From the NCBI RefSeq assembly GCF_008124525.1, contig NZ_VNHJ01000007.1, positions 143,592 to 207,591 on the forward strand: 64,000 nt of DNA. Direction: 5' to 3'. Positions 16,287-24,634 of the stretch are shown piece by piece (the first letter of the stretch is position 1; every line of letters begins with the position of its first letter). Origin of the DNA: Oceanicella actignis (GTDB taxonomy: Bacteria; Pseudomonadota; Alphaproteobacteria; Rhodobacterales; Rhodobacteraceae). Position numbers and translations under genes: made by a program. The notes under the pieces are model-generated. The model saw only the letters and a list, made by a program, of their open reading frames with translations. It made no database searches and was not told the origin of the DNA.

Positions 16287-17180
16287 TCAGCGCCTGCCCG
16301 CCACGTCCTTGTGGATGATGACCTCGGCCTCGGGGAAGGCCTCGAGCAGGCGCCGGCGCAGCGCCGCGCCGATGTCGTGCGCCTCGCGCAGCGACTGCTC
16401 GCCGTCCAGCTCGACATGCACCTGGATGAACAGCCGCGCCCCCGAGGTGCGCGTCTTCAGGTCGTGAAAGCCCCGCACCCCCGGATGCGCGCGCACGATC
16501 GCCTCGATCCGCGCCACCACGTCAGGGGCCGCGCGCCGGTCCATGAGCGCGTGAAACGCGCCCGCGGCGATGTTGCGCGCCCCCGCCAGCAGCAGCGCCG
16601 AGGCGCCCAGCGCCACGATGCTGTCCAGCGTCGAGACCCCGAACCGCGCCGAGGCCCAGAGCGCGGCCAGCGCGCCCAGATTGGGCAGAAGGTCCGACAG
16701 GTAGTGCAGCGAGTCGGCCGCCACCACGCGGCTGCCGGTGCGCGCCGCCACGCGCCGCTGCCAGGCCACCAGCGCCGCCGTCAGCGCGATGGACAGGAGC
16801 ATGACCGCAAGCCCCGCCTCCTCGTGACGCAGCGGCGCGGGCTCGTCCGCCGTCAGCCGGGCGATCGCGCGCCATCCGATCATCAGCGCCGATCCCGCCA
16901 CCAGGACCGCCTGCCCCAGCGCGGCCAGATCCTCGGCCGCGTCATGGCCGAAGGCGTGGTCCTCGTCCGGCGGGCGCGCGGCGTAAAGGATCGCCGCCAG
17001 CCCGGCCAGCGAGGCGACGAGGTCGAGCGCGCTGTCCGCCAGGCTGGCCGCGATCGACAGCGACCCCGTCTGCGCCAGCGCCCACAGCTTGGCCGCCACC
17101 AGGATCACCGCCACGCTCACCGAGGCGGCGCTTGCCGACAGGTTGAGCCGTACGCGCGCGGCCCGGCGATCTTGGCTCAT
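16287..17180 (-). CDS. cation diffusion facilitator (FieF-like) metal exporter
   Basis: 297 residues, six membrane helices and a cytoplasmic C-terminal ferredoxin-like domain. Metal-binding residues are visible in TM2 (SLADSALDLVAS), in the loop HAFGHDAAEDLAAL, and in TM5 (ADSLHYLSD, the HxxxD pattern). The C-terminal domain (VHVELDGEQSL, then HDIGAALR) carries the His/Asp residues of the dimer site. It exports Zn2+, Fe2+ or similar ions by proton antiport. ATG 17180 was preferred because GGAGG lies six bases upstream; an ATG ten codons earlier is also open. Transcribed away from the atp operon. Confidence 0.88.
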   Translation of the reverse strand: MSQDRRAARVRLNLSASAASVSVAVILVAAKLWALAQTGSLSIAASLADSALDLVASLAGLAAILYAARPPDEDHAFGHDAAEDLAALGQAVLVAGSALMIGWRAIARLTADEPAPLRHEEAGLAVMLLSIALTAALVAWQRRVAARTGSRVVAADSLHYLSDLLPNLGALAALWASARFGVSTLDSIVALGASALLLAGARNIAAGAFHALMDRRAAPDVVARIEAIVRAHPGVRGFHDLKTRTSGARLFIQVHVELDGEQSLREAHDIGAALRRRLLEAFPEAEVIIHKDVAGRR

Positions 17181-17455
17181 GCGGCGCCTCCTTGTCCGCG
17201 GGCCTGACATCGGGTCCGCCCCTTCGTGGCCGGCCCCGGGCGGGCGCGAAACCTAGCAGCCCGCGCCCGCCGACGAAAGACGCCGGCGCGCGGGCGGCGA
17301 CGCATGGGCGGGCGCGCGAGCCGCCGCCGCGCGGCGCGGATTCCGCCCCCGACCCCCCATCGGCGCCGGCCCGGCGGCGCGCCCGAACGTCGCGCCGCAG
17401 GATTTCTCTTTCATATCAACATCTTGCATCTTTACGCCAAGCGCATCGCAGCGGG
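17181..17455. other. gene-free interval upstream of the atp operon
   Basis: About 275 bases between the CDF gene and the atp promoter. The left two thirds are extremely G+C-rich, with short self-complementary G+C words. The right end (from about 17400) turns A+T-rich ahead of the promoter. I see no gene, tRNA or terminator here; short open frames lack ribosome-binding sites. Confidence 0.6.
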
Positions 17456-17484
17456 TTGACACACCATTGACCCCCTCATAATGT
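17456..17484 (+). promoter_or_regulatory. promoter of the atp (F0) operon
   Basis: Perfect -35 TTGACA (17456-17461), 17 bases, -10 TAATGT (17479-17484); CATAAT two bases earlier is an alternative -10. It lies 46 bases before atpI in a conspicuously A+T-rich patch, the strongest housekeeping promoter match in the window. Confidence 0.75.
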
Positions 17485-17529
17485 GCGCGCCAACCGAAGG
17501 CGCGGCTCCGCACCGGCGAAGGAGACATC

Positions 17530-17922
17530 ATGTCGGACCCCGACACGTCGACCGATCGCCTCAAGCGGCTGGAGACGCAGCTGGAAGAAGCGCGGCGACG
17601 TCGGGCCCCCAAGCCCCGGGCCGCGCGGCCGGGCAAGTTCGCGGGCGCCGAGCTGGCCTGGCGGATGGTGATCGAGCTGAGCGCGGGGATCGCGGTCGGC
17701 ACGGGGATGGGATGGGGGCTCGACGGCCTCTTCGGCACGAAGCCGGTCTTTCTCATCCTGTTCATATTGCTGGGCTTCGCGGCCGGGGTGCGGGTGATGC
17801 TTCAATCCGCCGCCGGCGAGGAGCGCAGAAGAAAGCGCCGCGAGGCGGACGCCGCGCAGGTCGGCGGCGCCGAGCGGAACGGAAACGAGCCCCCCGGCGG
17901 GGGCGGCAACGCCGGCGCCTGA
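17530..17922 (+). CDS. atpI: ATP synthase protein I (AtpI family)
   Basis: 130 residues with two membrane helices (about 43-61 and 72-90: [20 protein letters not shown] and [16 protein letters not shown]) between a charged N-terminal helix and a basic, Gly-rich tail. The G-x-G-x-G-W-x-x-D motif is the AtpI/Gct signature. The protein helps assemble the c-ring or supplies Mg2+ and is dispensable for catalysis in other bacteria. First gene of the operon, 25 bases before atpB, with the atp promoter directly upstream. AAGGAG lies nine bases before ATG 17530. Confidence 0.88.
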   Translation: MSDPDTSTDRLKRLETQLEEARRRRAPKPRAARPGKFAGAELAWRMVIELSAGIAVGTGMGWGLDGLFGTKPVFLILFILLGFAAGVRVMLQSAAGEERRRKRREADAAQVGGAERNGNEPPGGGGNAGA

Positions 17923-17947
17923 GCGCCGCAAAGCGAGGGAAGCGAAC

Positions 17948-18700
17948 GTGGCGGCGACCGAACACGCCCAGGGCGGCATCAACGCGCATCCGATGGAGCA
18001 GTTCACCATCCGTCCGCTTTTTGGCGACGAGGTGGGCCTTTTCACCATCACCAACTCCACGCTGTGGATGTTCATCGCGATCCTTGCGGCGACGGCGCTT
18101 CTGGTGCTGCCGACGCGCAACGGCGCGCTGGTTCCCACGCGCATGCAGCTGGTGGCCGAGGGCATCTACGGCTTCGTGCGCAAGATGGTGGACGACACGC
18201 TGGGGCCGGAAGGGCGTCCCTTCTTCCCCTACATCTTCACGCTGTTCGTCTTCATCCTGATGTCGAACGTGCTGGGGCTGCTGCCCTGGTCGTTCACCAC
18301 CACCTCGCACATCGCCGTGACCGGCGTTCTGGCGCTGGCGGTGTTCATCTCGGTGACCGCGATCGGCTTCGCGCGGCACGGGCTGCACTTCATCTCGCTG
18401 TTCTGGGTGTCCAGCGCCCCGACCGTCGCGCTGCGCTGCGTGCTGTTCGTGATCGAGTTCATCTCGTATTTCGTGCGCCCGCTCAGCCACTCCGTGCGAC
18501 TTGCGGGCAACATGATGGCCGGCCACGCGGTGCTCAAGGTCTTCGCCGCCTTCGTGCCGGCCATGGGCATCGCCGGCATCATCCCGATCGGCGCGATGAC
18601 GGGCATCTACGCGCTCGAGCTGCTTGTGGCCTGCGTGCAGGCCTACATCTTCACGATCCTGACCTGCGTCTACCTCAACGACGCGCTGCACATGCACTGA
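17948..18700 (+). CDS. atpB: ATP synthase F0 subunit a
   Basis: 250 residues with five to six membrane helices. The essential arginine is in the conserved [16 protein letters not shown] segment (about residue 187), which faces the c-ring and couples proton flow to rotation; the region [20 protein letters not shown] completes the proton half-channels. The start is GTG 17948 with AGGGA seven bases upstream; an ATG 15 codons in is a less likely alternative. Part of the F0 operon atpI-atpB-atpE-b'-b in the inner membrane; the F1 genes are not in this window. Confidence 0.95.
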   Translation: MAATEHAQGGINAHPMEQFTIRPLFGDEVGLFTITNSTLWMFIAILAATALLVLPTRNGALVPTRMQLVAEGIYGFVRKMVDDTLGPEGRPFFPYIFTLFVFILMSNVLGLLPWSFTTTSHIAVTGVLALAVFISVTAIGFARHGLHFISLFWVSSAPTVALRCVLFVIEFISYFVRPLSHSVRLAGNMMAGHAVLKVFAAFVPAMGIAGIIPIGAMTGIYALELLVACVQAYIFTILTCVYLNDALHMH

Positions 18701-18759
18701 CGGTCGGGACCGCACAACCACCCCAACGGGCAAGCCATTCCAACTCAGAGGAGCACATC

Positions 18760-18996
18760 ATGGAAGGCGATATCGCGAACATGGGCCAGTACATCGGCGC
18801 GGGCCTCGCCACGATCGGTCTGGGCGGCGCCGGCATCGGCGTGGGTCACGTGGCCGGCAACTACCTGGCCGGCGCCCTGCGCAACCCGGCCGCGGCCGCC
18901 GAGCAGCAGGCGACCCTCTTCATCGGCATCGCCTTCGCCGAGGCGCTGGGCATCTTCTCGTTCCTCGTCGCGCTGCTGCTGCTGTTCGCGGTCTGA
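18760..18996 (+). CDS. atpE: ATP synthase F0 subunit c
   Basis: 78 residues forming the two-helix hairpin of the rotor ring. Helix 1 is Gly/Ala-rich ([15 protein letters not shown]), the polar loop is [11 protein letters not shown], and helix 2 carries the proton-binding glutamate in [13 protein letters not shown] (about residue 60). AGAGGAG precedes ATG 18760. The 267-base gap to the next gene is unusually long for an operon, leaving room for a processing or attenuation element that raises subunit c yield. Confidence 0.96.
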   Translation: MEGDIANMGQYIGAGLATIGLGGAGIGVGHVAGNYLAGALRNPAAAAEQQATLFIGIAFAEALGIFSFLVALLLLFAV

Positions 18997-19263
18997 GGAA
19001 GCGACCCCCGGCGCCGGCCGCCCCAGGGCCGTCGGCGCCGGACGCCAAGCCGGAGCGCGGCCGCGACGATCAGAAGAACGCGCCCCGCGCCGTTCCATGA
19101 TCGGCCCCGCTCCAGCGCCGCGCCCATCCGCGCGGCGCAGTCATGTCCGCCCGGCGCGGCAGGCGCGCGCGCCCCGCCCCGCCAAAGGGGACGCCGGGGC
19201 CGCCGCCCGCCCGCGGCGCCCGTCCACAGCCGCCCCTGGCGGCGCGCAGAACCGGAGAGCCCC

Positions 19264-19839
19264 ATGGGTCTGTTCCTTGCAGCCGCCCAGGCCGCCTCGA
19301 CCGCCGGTCACGGCGCCGAGGCCGCCCACGGCGCCGAAGCCGCCGCAAGCGGTCTTCCCCAGCTCGCCACCCACACCTACGCCTCCCAGATCTTCTGGCT
19401 GGCCGTTGCGGTGGCGGTCATGTATCTCATCTTTTCGCGCGTGGCCCTGCCGCGCATCGCGGGCCTGATGGAAGAGCGCCGCGACGCCGTCGAGGACGAT
19501 CTCGACCGCGCCGCCGAGCTGCGCCGCAAGGCCGAGGACGCGCAGAAGGCCTATGAGGCCGCCCTGGCCGAGGCCCGCGCCGAGGCCCAGAAGATCGCCG
19601 AGCAGACGCGCGCCGAGATCCAGAAGCAGGTCGACGAGGCCATGGCCAAGGCCGACGCCGAGATCGCCGCCCGCACCGCCGAGGGCGAGAAGCGCATCGC
19701 CGAGATCCGCGCCTCGGCGCTCGAGGCCGTCGAGGCCGTCGCCGCGGACGTCGCCGCCGAGATCGTCGCCGCCATCCTGCCCGCCGCCGCCGACGCCGAG
19801 CGCGTCAAGGCCGCCGTCGCCGCCAAGCTGAAGGGCTGA
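19264..19839 (+). CDS. atpG: ATP synthase F0 subunit b' (atpF')
   Basis: 191 residues: an Ala/His-rich N-terminus, one membrane helix (IFWLAVAVAVMYLIFSRVAL, about 41-60), and a long Ala/Glu/Arg coiled coil making half of the peripheral stalk. Photosynthetic-type and alphaproteobacterial ATP synthases carry this divergent b' partner of b, and its place directly before atpF is diagnostic. The N-terminal ~35 residues are low-complexity repeats of HGAEAA. ATG 19264 follows CGGAGAGCCC. The stop is four bases before the next start. Confidence 0.93.
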   Translation: MGLFLAAAQAASTAGHGAEAAHGAEAAASGLPQLATHTYASQIFWLAVAVAVMYLIFSRVALPRIAGLMEERRDAVEDDLDRAAELRRKAEDAQKAYEAALAEARAEAQKIAEQTRAEIQKQVDEAMAKADAEIAARTAEGEKRIAEIRASALEAVEAVAADVAAEIVAAILPAAADAERVKAAVAAKLKG

Positions 19840-19843
19840 GACC

Positions 19844-20335
19844 ATGGAACTTCTGCACGACAGCTACTTCGTGGTCGCCATCGCCTTCTTCTGCTTCATC
19901 GGCGTGCTGCTGTGGCTCAAGGTCCCGGCCAGGGTGGCCGAGATGCTGGACAAGCGCATCGCCGCCATCCGGCAGGAGCTGGACGACGCCCGCCGCCTGC
20001 GCGAAGAGGCGCAGGCCCTGCTGGCCTCGTTCGAGCGCAAGCAGAAGGACGTCGAGGGCCAGGTCGCCGACATCAAGGCGCATGCGCGTCTCGAGGCCGA
20101 AGAGGCCGCCCGCGTCGCCCAGGAGCAGATCCGCGAGTCGGTCGCGCGCCGCATCAAGGCCGCCGAAGAGCAGATCCAGGCCGCCGAGAAGGCCGCCATC
20201 CGCGAGGTGCGCGAGCGCGCCGCCGCCATCGCCGTCGCCGCCGCGGCCGACGTCCTGTCGGGCGCCATGACCGACGAGCAGCGCGCGCGCATGACCGACG
20301 AATCCATCGCCAAGGTCGGCGGGCTTCTGCACTGA
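19844..20335 (+). CDS. atpF: ATP synthase F0 subunit b
   Basis: 163 residues. One N-terminal membrane helix (VVAIAFFCFIGVLLWLKVP, about 9-27) and a long charged coiled coil (DKRIAAIRQELDDARRLREE onward) that reaches F1 as the stator. The C-terminal delta-binding region is short (AAAADVLSGAMTDEQRARM). Last gene of the F0 operon. Its stop is followed by the hairpin at 20361-20400, which is oriented for the opposite strand but may also end this operon. Confidence 0.95.
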   Translation: MELLHDSYFVVAIAFFCFIGVLLWLKVPARVAEMLDKRIAAIRQELDDARRLREEAQALLASFERKQKDVEGQVADIKAHARLEAEEAARVAQEQIRESVARRIKAAEEQIQAAEKAAIREVRERAAAIAVAAAADVLSGAMTDEQRARMTDESIAKVGGLLH

Positions 20336-20360
20336 ACGCCCGGCCGGCCTGAAGGACCGG

Positions 20361-20400
20361 AAAAAAACGGGGGGCGCCGACCGCAAGGTCGGCGCCCCCT
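20361..20400 (-). terminator. intrinsic terminator of the dapA-smpB operon
   Basis: Stem GGGGCGCCGACC (20371-20382) / GGTCGGCGCCCC (20387-20398) with GCAA loop, extended by further G-C pairs. Read on the minus strand it is followed by CG and then seven T residues. Strong Rho-independent terminator for the minus-strand operon; it may act on the atp operon from the other side. Confidence 0.88.
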
Positions 20401-20420
20401 TCTCGTCGCGGCCGAGCCCT

Positions 20421-20999
20421 TCAGCGCGCCATGGCGTGGTATTCGTCGTTCGGGCGCATGTCCACCGCCGAGGCCATGCGGTTGGTCATGTTGAAGAACG
20501 AGGCGACGGCGGCGATGTCCCAGATGTCGCGGTCGCCGAAGCCCGCCTCGCGCAGCGCCTGGCGGTCGGCCTCTTCGATCTCGTGGCCGCGCTCGGTCAT
20601 CTTGACGGCGAAGTCCAGCATCGCCCGCTGGCGCGGGGTCAGATCGGCGGCGCGGTAGTTCATGACCAGCGCCTCGCCCAGCTTCGGATCGCCCGACAGC
20701 TGCCGCACGGCGGCGCCATGCGCCGTCAGGCAGTAGAAGCAGCGGTTGACCGAGGACACGGCCACGGCGATCATTTCGCGCTCGAGCTTGGACAGGCCGC
20801 TGTCGGCCAGCATCAGGTCGTTGTAGAGCGTCGAGAAGGCGCGCAGCTTCTCCGGCGCGAAGGCGTAGGCGCGCAGCACGTTGGGCACGAGGCCCAGCTT
20901 CTCCTGGCAGACTTCGAAATACCTGGCGATGTCCTCGGGCAGCGGATCGGCCTGGGGCAGATCAAGCGCGGTGGGCGCGTCGGGGTCGGTGCTGGTCAT
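20421..20999 (-). CDS. peroxidase-related carboxymuconolactone decarboxylase/AhpD-family protein
   Basis: 192 residues, all-helical. The AhpD-type redox motif CxxC...H is VNRCFYCLTAHGAAVR (about residues 86-101), preceded by LSKLEREMIAVAVS. The length and the N-terminal sequence (FEVCQEKLGLVPNVLRAY) fit the uncharacterised peroxidase-related enzymes that extend the AhpD core. Likely a cytoplasmic disulfide-based peroxidase or reductase. ATG 20999 overlaps the GNAT stop (ATGA), so it is translationally coupled as the last gene of dapA-smpB-GNAT-AhpD and ends before a strong terminator. Confidence 0.85.
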   Translation of the reverse strand: MTSTDPDAPTALDLPQADPLPEDIARYFEVCQEKLGLVPNVLRAYAFAPEKLRAFSTLYNDLMLADSGLSKLEREMIAVAVSSVNRCFYCLTAHGAAVRQLSGDPKLGEALVMNYRAADLTPRQRAMLDFAVKMTERGHEIEEADRQALREAGFGDRDIWDIAAVASFFNMTNRMASAVDMRPNDEYHAMAR

Positions 21000-21775
21000 G
21001 GGCGTCTCTCTTTGTTCGTCGGCGCGGCCGTCTCGGCGGCGGCGCGGTAATGGTAGCGGCCCGCCTCGCGCATGCCCATGCGCCCATAGAGCGCCAGCGC
21101 CGGCGCGTTGTCGGCCGTCACGGCCAGCGCCAGGGTCCGCGCGCCGTGGTCGAGGGCGAAGCGCGCCGCGCCCCTGAGCACGCCGCGCCCCCCGCCCTGG
21201 CGGCGGCGCTCGGGGCGCACGACCATGGCATGGACCATCGCCACAGGCCCATGCACGGCGACGAAGCCCACGCCGGCCACGGCCATGTCGGTGCGCGACA
21301 TGACGACCGTGCGCGGTCCCTCGGCGCGGGCCATGACGGCGCGGCGCTCGGGCCCGATGCCGGCGGCGGTCCAGATCTCGTCAAGCAGGGCGAGGCGCGC
21401 GCGCACCTCGACCGCGCGCACGCCGCGCGCCGGCTCGATCGCGGCGATGCGCTCGGCCGGGGCGACGAGGAACAGCGTTTCGTCGCGCCGCGCAAGGCCG
21501 CGGGCGGCCAGGGCGGCGTCCAGGTCCTCCTCTCCGGCGCGGATGCGGAACAGCGGCGCGCGGCCCTGCGCGCGCATGGCCGCGATGGCCGCATCCGGGT
21601 CGGCGTCCGCCCTGAGCCGCGTCGCCGCCGACACGCGCGCGCCGCCTCCGCCGCCGTCGCGCAGCCGCCAGCCCGGCGCGCTCAGCTCGTCGACGGCAAG
21701 GGGCGGCCAGGTCGCTTCGAGCGCCGCCTCGAGCGTCGCCAGATCCGCCTCCGGCGTCATCGCCTCGCCGCCCAT
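20996..21775 (-). CDS. GNAT-family N-acetyltransferase
   Basis: 259 residues. The C-terminal half is a GNAT domain with the acetyl-CoA loop VRPERRRQGGGRGVLRGA (R/Q-x-x-G-x-G/A motif, about residue 190) and the motif B segment VTADNAPALALYGRMGM. The N-terminal half is a second, degenerate GNAT-like part (AMRAQGRAPLFRIR), as in tandem-GNAT proteins. The acceptor is unknown. AGGAGG seven bases upstream supports ATG 21775 over the internal ATG at 21760. It lies between smpB and the AhpD-like gene, overlapping the latter by four bases. Confidence 0.82.
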   Translation of the reverse strand: MGGEAMTPEADLATLEAALEATWPPLAVDELSAPGWRLRDGGGGGARVSAATRLRADADPDAAIAAMRAQGRAPLFRIRAGEEDLDAALAARGLARRDETLFLVAPAERIAAIEPARGVRAVEVRARLALLDEIWTAAGIGPERRAVMARAEGPRTVVMSRTDMAVAGVGFVAVHGPVAMVHAMVVRPERRRQGGGRGVLRGAARFALDHGARTLALAVTADNAPALALYGRMGMREAGRYHYRAAAETAAPTNKERRP

Positions 21776-21799
21776 GGCCCGTCCTCCTTGCGGCCGCGC

Positions 21800-22276
21800 T
21801 CAGCCCTTCTCGCGCAGAAGGCGGCTTTTCTCGCGCGCCCAGTCGCGGCGCTTTTCCGTCTCGCGCTTGTCGGCCAGCTTTTTGCCCTTGGCCACGCCGA
21901 GCAGAAGCTTGGCGATGCCGCGTTCGTTGAAATACAGCTTGAGCGGCGCCAGCGTCATGCCCTGCCGCCCCACCGCCTGCGCCAGGCGCGCCAGCTGCCG
22001 GCGGTGGACCAGCAGCTTGCGCCGGCGGCGCTCGTCATGGCCGAAGGCGCGCGCCTGATCGTAGGCGGGAATGTAGCTGTTGATCAGCCACAGCTCGCCA
22101 TCCTCGATGGCGGCGTAGCTTTCCGCGATGTTGGCCTGCCCGTTGCGCAGCGACTTCACCTCGGAGCCCTGCAGCGCGATGCCGCACTCCAGCTCGTCCT
22201 CGATGAAGTAGTGGTGGCGCGCCTTGCGGTTCTCGGCCACCAGCTTGATCTTGGGATCGGCCTTCTTCGCGGCCAT
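21800..22276 (-). CDS. smpB: SsrA-binding protein SmpB
   Basis: 158 residues. OB-fold signature motifs are [20 protein letters not shown] and [18 protein letters not shown] at the N-terminus, followed by [20 protein letters not shown]. The C-terminal tail [15 protein letters not shown] is the Lys/Arg-rich helix that enters the decoding centre during trans-translation with tmRNA. Start ATG 22276 is one base from the dapA stop, so the two are coupled. The tmRNA gene itself is not in the window. Confidence 0.96.
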   Translation of the reverse strand: MAAKKADPKIKLVAENRKARHHYFIEDELECGIALQGSEVKSLRNGQANIAESYAAIEDGELWLINSYIPAYDQARAFGHDERRRRKLLVHRRQLARLAQAVGRQGMTLAPLKLYFNERGIAKLLLGVAKGKKLADKRETEKRRDWAREKSRLLREKG

Positions 22277-22277
22277 G

Positions 22278-23156
22278 TCAGGCGTCGATCAGACCGGCAT
22301 GGACCATGGCCGCGCGCACGGCGGCGCGGGTCGGCTCCTCGATCTCGACGAGGGGCGAGCGCACCTCTTCCGAGCAGCGGCCCAGCAGCGAGAGCGCGTA
22401 TTTCACCGGGCAGGGGTTGGGCTCGAGGAACAGCGCGACATGCAGCGGCATGAGCCGGTCCTGCAGCGTCAGCGCGCGGGCGTAGTCGCCGGCCAGGCAG
22501 GCCTCCTGGAACTCGGCGCACAGGCGCGGCGCGACGTTGGCGGTCACCGAGATGCAGCCCCGCCCGCCATGGGCGTTGAAGCCCAGCGCCGAGGCGTCCT
22601 CGCCCGACAGCTGGATGAAGTCGGGCCCGCAGGCGGCGCGCTGGCGCGACACGCGCGAGACGTCGCCCGTCGCGTCCTTGACGCCGACGATGCGCGGCAG
22701 CTGCGCCAGGCGGCCCATCGTCTCGGGGGTCATGTCGATCACCGAGCGGCCGGGGATGTTGTAGATGATGATCGGCAGGCCGCAGCAGTCGTGCAGCGCC
22801 GTGTAGTGGCGGATGAGGCCGCGCTGGCTGGGCTTGTTGTAATAGGGCGTGACGACCAGCGCGCCGTCCGCGCCGACCTTCTCGGCGAAGCGGATGAGGC
22901 TGATCGATTCCTCGGTGTTGTTCGAGCCGGCGCCGGCGATGACCGGGATGCGCCCGGCGGCGGTCTTGACGATGATCTCGACGCAGCGCTCGTGCTCGGC
23001 ATGGGACAGGGTCGGGCTCTCGCCGGTGGTGCCGACGGCGACGAGGGCGTGGCTGCCCTCCTGCACATGCCAGTCGACCAGTTTCTCGAGCGCGGCCTCA
23101 TCCACCTTGCCGTCCTTGAACGGCGTGACGAGTGCGGGGATGGAACCTTTGAACAT
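22278..23156 (-). CDS. dapA: 4-hydroxy-tetrahydrodipicolinate synthase
   Basis: 292-residue TIM barrel. It condenses pyruvate with aspartate semialdehyde in lysine and meso-diaminopimelate synthesis. Substrate-binding [15 protein letters not shown] (about residues 42-56), the tyrosine of the catalytic triad in [13 protein letters not shown], the Arg of [11 protein letters not shown], and the Schiff-base lysine in [13 protein letters not shown] (about residue 162) are all present. Start ATG 23156 has GGAG seven bases upstream. First gene of dapA-smpB-GNAT-AhpD; the dapA-smpB pairing is common in the Rhodobacterales. Confidence 0.96.
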   Translation of the reverse strand: MFKGSIPALVTPFKDGKVDEAALEKLVDWHVQEGSHALVAVGTTGESPTLSHAEHERCVEIIVKTAAGRIPVIAGAGSNNTEESISLIRFAEKVGADGALVVTPYYNKPSQRGLIRHYTALHDCCGLPIIIYNIPGRSVIDMTPETMGRLAQLPRIVGVKDATGDVSRVSRQRAACGPDFIQLSGEDASALGFNAHGGRGCISVTANVAPRLCAEFQEACLAGDYARALTLQDRLMPLHVALFLEPNPCPVKYALSLLGRCSEEVRSPLVEIEEPTRAAVRAAMVHAGLIDA

Positions 23157-23307
23157 GGAGCGCTCCGTGCGTTGCCCGCGCGCGGCGCGGCGGGTCTTCG
23201 ATCGCGTCAGGGTCTTCGACCGCCCCGGGGCCACGCGTCGCCGCGCGTCGCGCCGCCCCGGGCGGGGTCGCCGGAACCTAGCCGCGAACGCGCGCGCCCG
23301 CAAGACG

Positions 23308-23480
23308 GGCCGACGCCGGCGCGCGCGCCGGGCGGCCGCCCTTCCGCCCTGCGGCGGACGCCCGCCTCGGCGCCGGACGATGCGGCGCGGGCGCCAGGGG
23401 GCGCGCCGCAACAGGCCGACGCCGGCGCGCGCCGGGCGGCCGCCGTTTTGCGTGGCGCCGAATGATGGGGGCGCGGGCTC
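23308..23480. repeat. imperfect two-unit intergenic repeat
   Basis: In the 352-base gene-free interval between dapA and the flavin reductase, two blocks recur in the same order. Block A is 33 bases at 23308-23340 and 31 bases at 23414-23444, differing by one GC step. Block B (GGCGCCGGACGATGCGG...) lies at 23369-23394 and, with several substitutions, at 23454-23480. Two perfect copies of GCGGCGGGAC follow at 23489-23508. Each block is rich in self-complementary G+C words. I see no gene in the interval. Confidence 0.7.
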
Positions 23481-23508
23481 GGATGGGCGCGGCGGGACGC
23501 GGCGGGAC

Positions 23509-24384
23509 TCAGCCGGCGGCCTCGGGATCGCGAATCCGCGCCAGCAGCGCCGCCAGGGCGGCGGCCTCTTCGGGCGCCAGGGCGCGGGCGCAGCGGCGCT
23601 CCCACTCGGCCTCGTCGCGCGCGGCGGCCTCGAGCAGGGCCTCGCCGGCCGGCGACGGCGCGACGCTGGCGTCGGCGCCGGGCCGGGCCAGGCCGCGGGC
23701 GATCAGCGCCTCGTCCTCGGGCGCGCGCGGGCGCGGCCCCTCGGCCAGCAGCTCGAGCCGCGTCCACGCCGCCTCGTCCAGTCCCGCCGCGGCCATGGCG
23801 CGCGCGCGCGCCCGCCCCAGCAGGTCGGCGGCGCGCGCGGCGGCGCGGCGCAGCGGATCGGGCGTGGGATCGGCCGCGCCCATCACGGTGCCGAAATCGC
23901 CGCCGAAGAAGGTCAGCGGCGCGCCGCCCCGCTCGGTGCAGCGCTCGACGCGGCCGATGAACAGCTCGTGATCGCCGGCGGGGTGGATCGCCTCGTGCAC
24001 GCACTCGAAGACCGCGATGGCGCCGTCAAGCACCGGCGCGCCTCCAAGGCCCGGGCGCCAGCCCACGCCCGCATAGCGGTCTTCGACGCGGCTGGCGAAG
24101 CGGCGGGCAAGCTCGGCCTGCCCCGCGCCCAGCACGTTCACCGCATAGGCCTTGGCGGCGCGGTAGGCGGGAAGGCGCTCGGAGCTGCGCGCCAGGCTCC
24201 ACAGAATCAGCGGCGGATCCAGCGACACGGAATTGAAGCTGTTGGCGGTGAAGCCGATGGGCGCGCCGTCCGGGGCGCGCGCGGCGATGACCGTCACGCC
24301 CGTGGCGAAACGTCCCAGCGCGCCGCGCAGCCCGGCCAGGTCGCGCGGGTCGATCCTGTTTCCGCCTTGCCGCGCCTCGTTCAT
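23509..24384 (-). CDS. flavin reductase with C-terminal MarR-like domain
   Basis: 291 residues, against ~160-170 for a simple flavin reductase. The N-terminal ~165 residues are the flavin-reductase/Rut F-like split beta-barrel ([47 protein letters not shown]). The remaining ~110 residues are helical and end in a pattern like the MarR C-terminus ([20 protein letters not shown] then [18 protein letters not shown]). This layout matches the C1 reductase of Acinetobacter p-hydroxyphenylacetate hydroxylase, where the MarR-like tail gates activity by binding the aromatic substrate. It supplies reduced FMN/FAD to an oxygenase that is not in the window. Divergent from dctP. Confidence 0.8.
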   Translation of the reverse strand: MNEARQGGNRIDPRDLAGLRGALGRFATGVTVIAARAPDGAPIGFTANSFNSVSLDPPLILWSLARSSERLPAYRAAKAYAVNVLGAGQAELARRFASRVEDRYAGVGWRPGLGGAPVLDGAIAVFECVHEAIHPAGDHELFIGRVERCTERGGAPLTFFGGDFGTVMGAADPTPDPLRRAAARAADLLGRARARAMAAAGLDEAAWTRLELLAEGPRPRAPEDEALIARGLARPGADASVAPSPAGEALLEAAARDEAEWERRCARALAPEEAAALAALLARIRDPEAAG

Positions 24385-24528
24385 CGCCGCCCGTCTCCTT
24401 GCCCTGCGAACGCGTCCGGGGACCCGTCCGGTCCCGTCCGGCCAAGTCAGACATAGCCCGCGCGCCCGCTTTCGTCGAGGCGCGCCGGGCGCCGGCGCGG
24501 CGGGGCGGGAAGGCGGGGCGGGAAATCG

Positions 24529-24557
24529 TTGCGCGGCGCCAACCGATACGTTACAAA
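24529..24557 (+). promoter_or_regulatory. probable promoter of the TRAP operon
   Basis: TTGCGC (24529-24534), 17 bases, TACAAA (24552-24557) in an A+T-rich patch. Just downstream, GTTAC (about 24550) and GTAAC (about 24582) form an inverted pair around the predicted start, a possible operator. Assigned by eye. Confidence 0.45.
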
Positions 24558-24634
24558 ACATTCTCGAAACGCAGCAGGCTCGTAACAATAAAAGGCCGCC
24601 GCGGATCGAACGACACCTTCAGGGAGGAAGCCAT

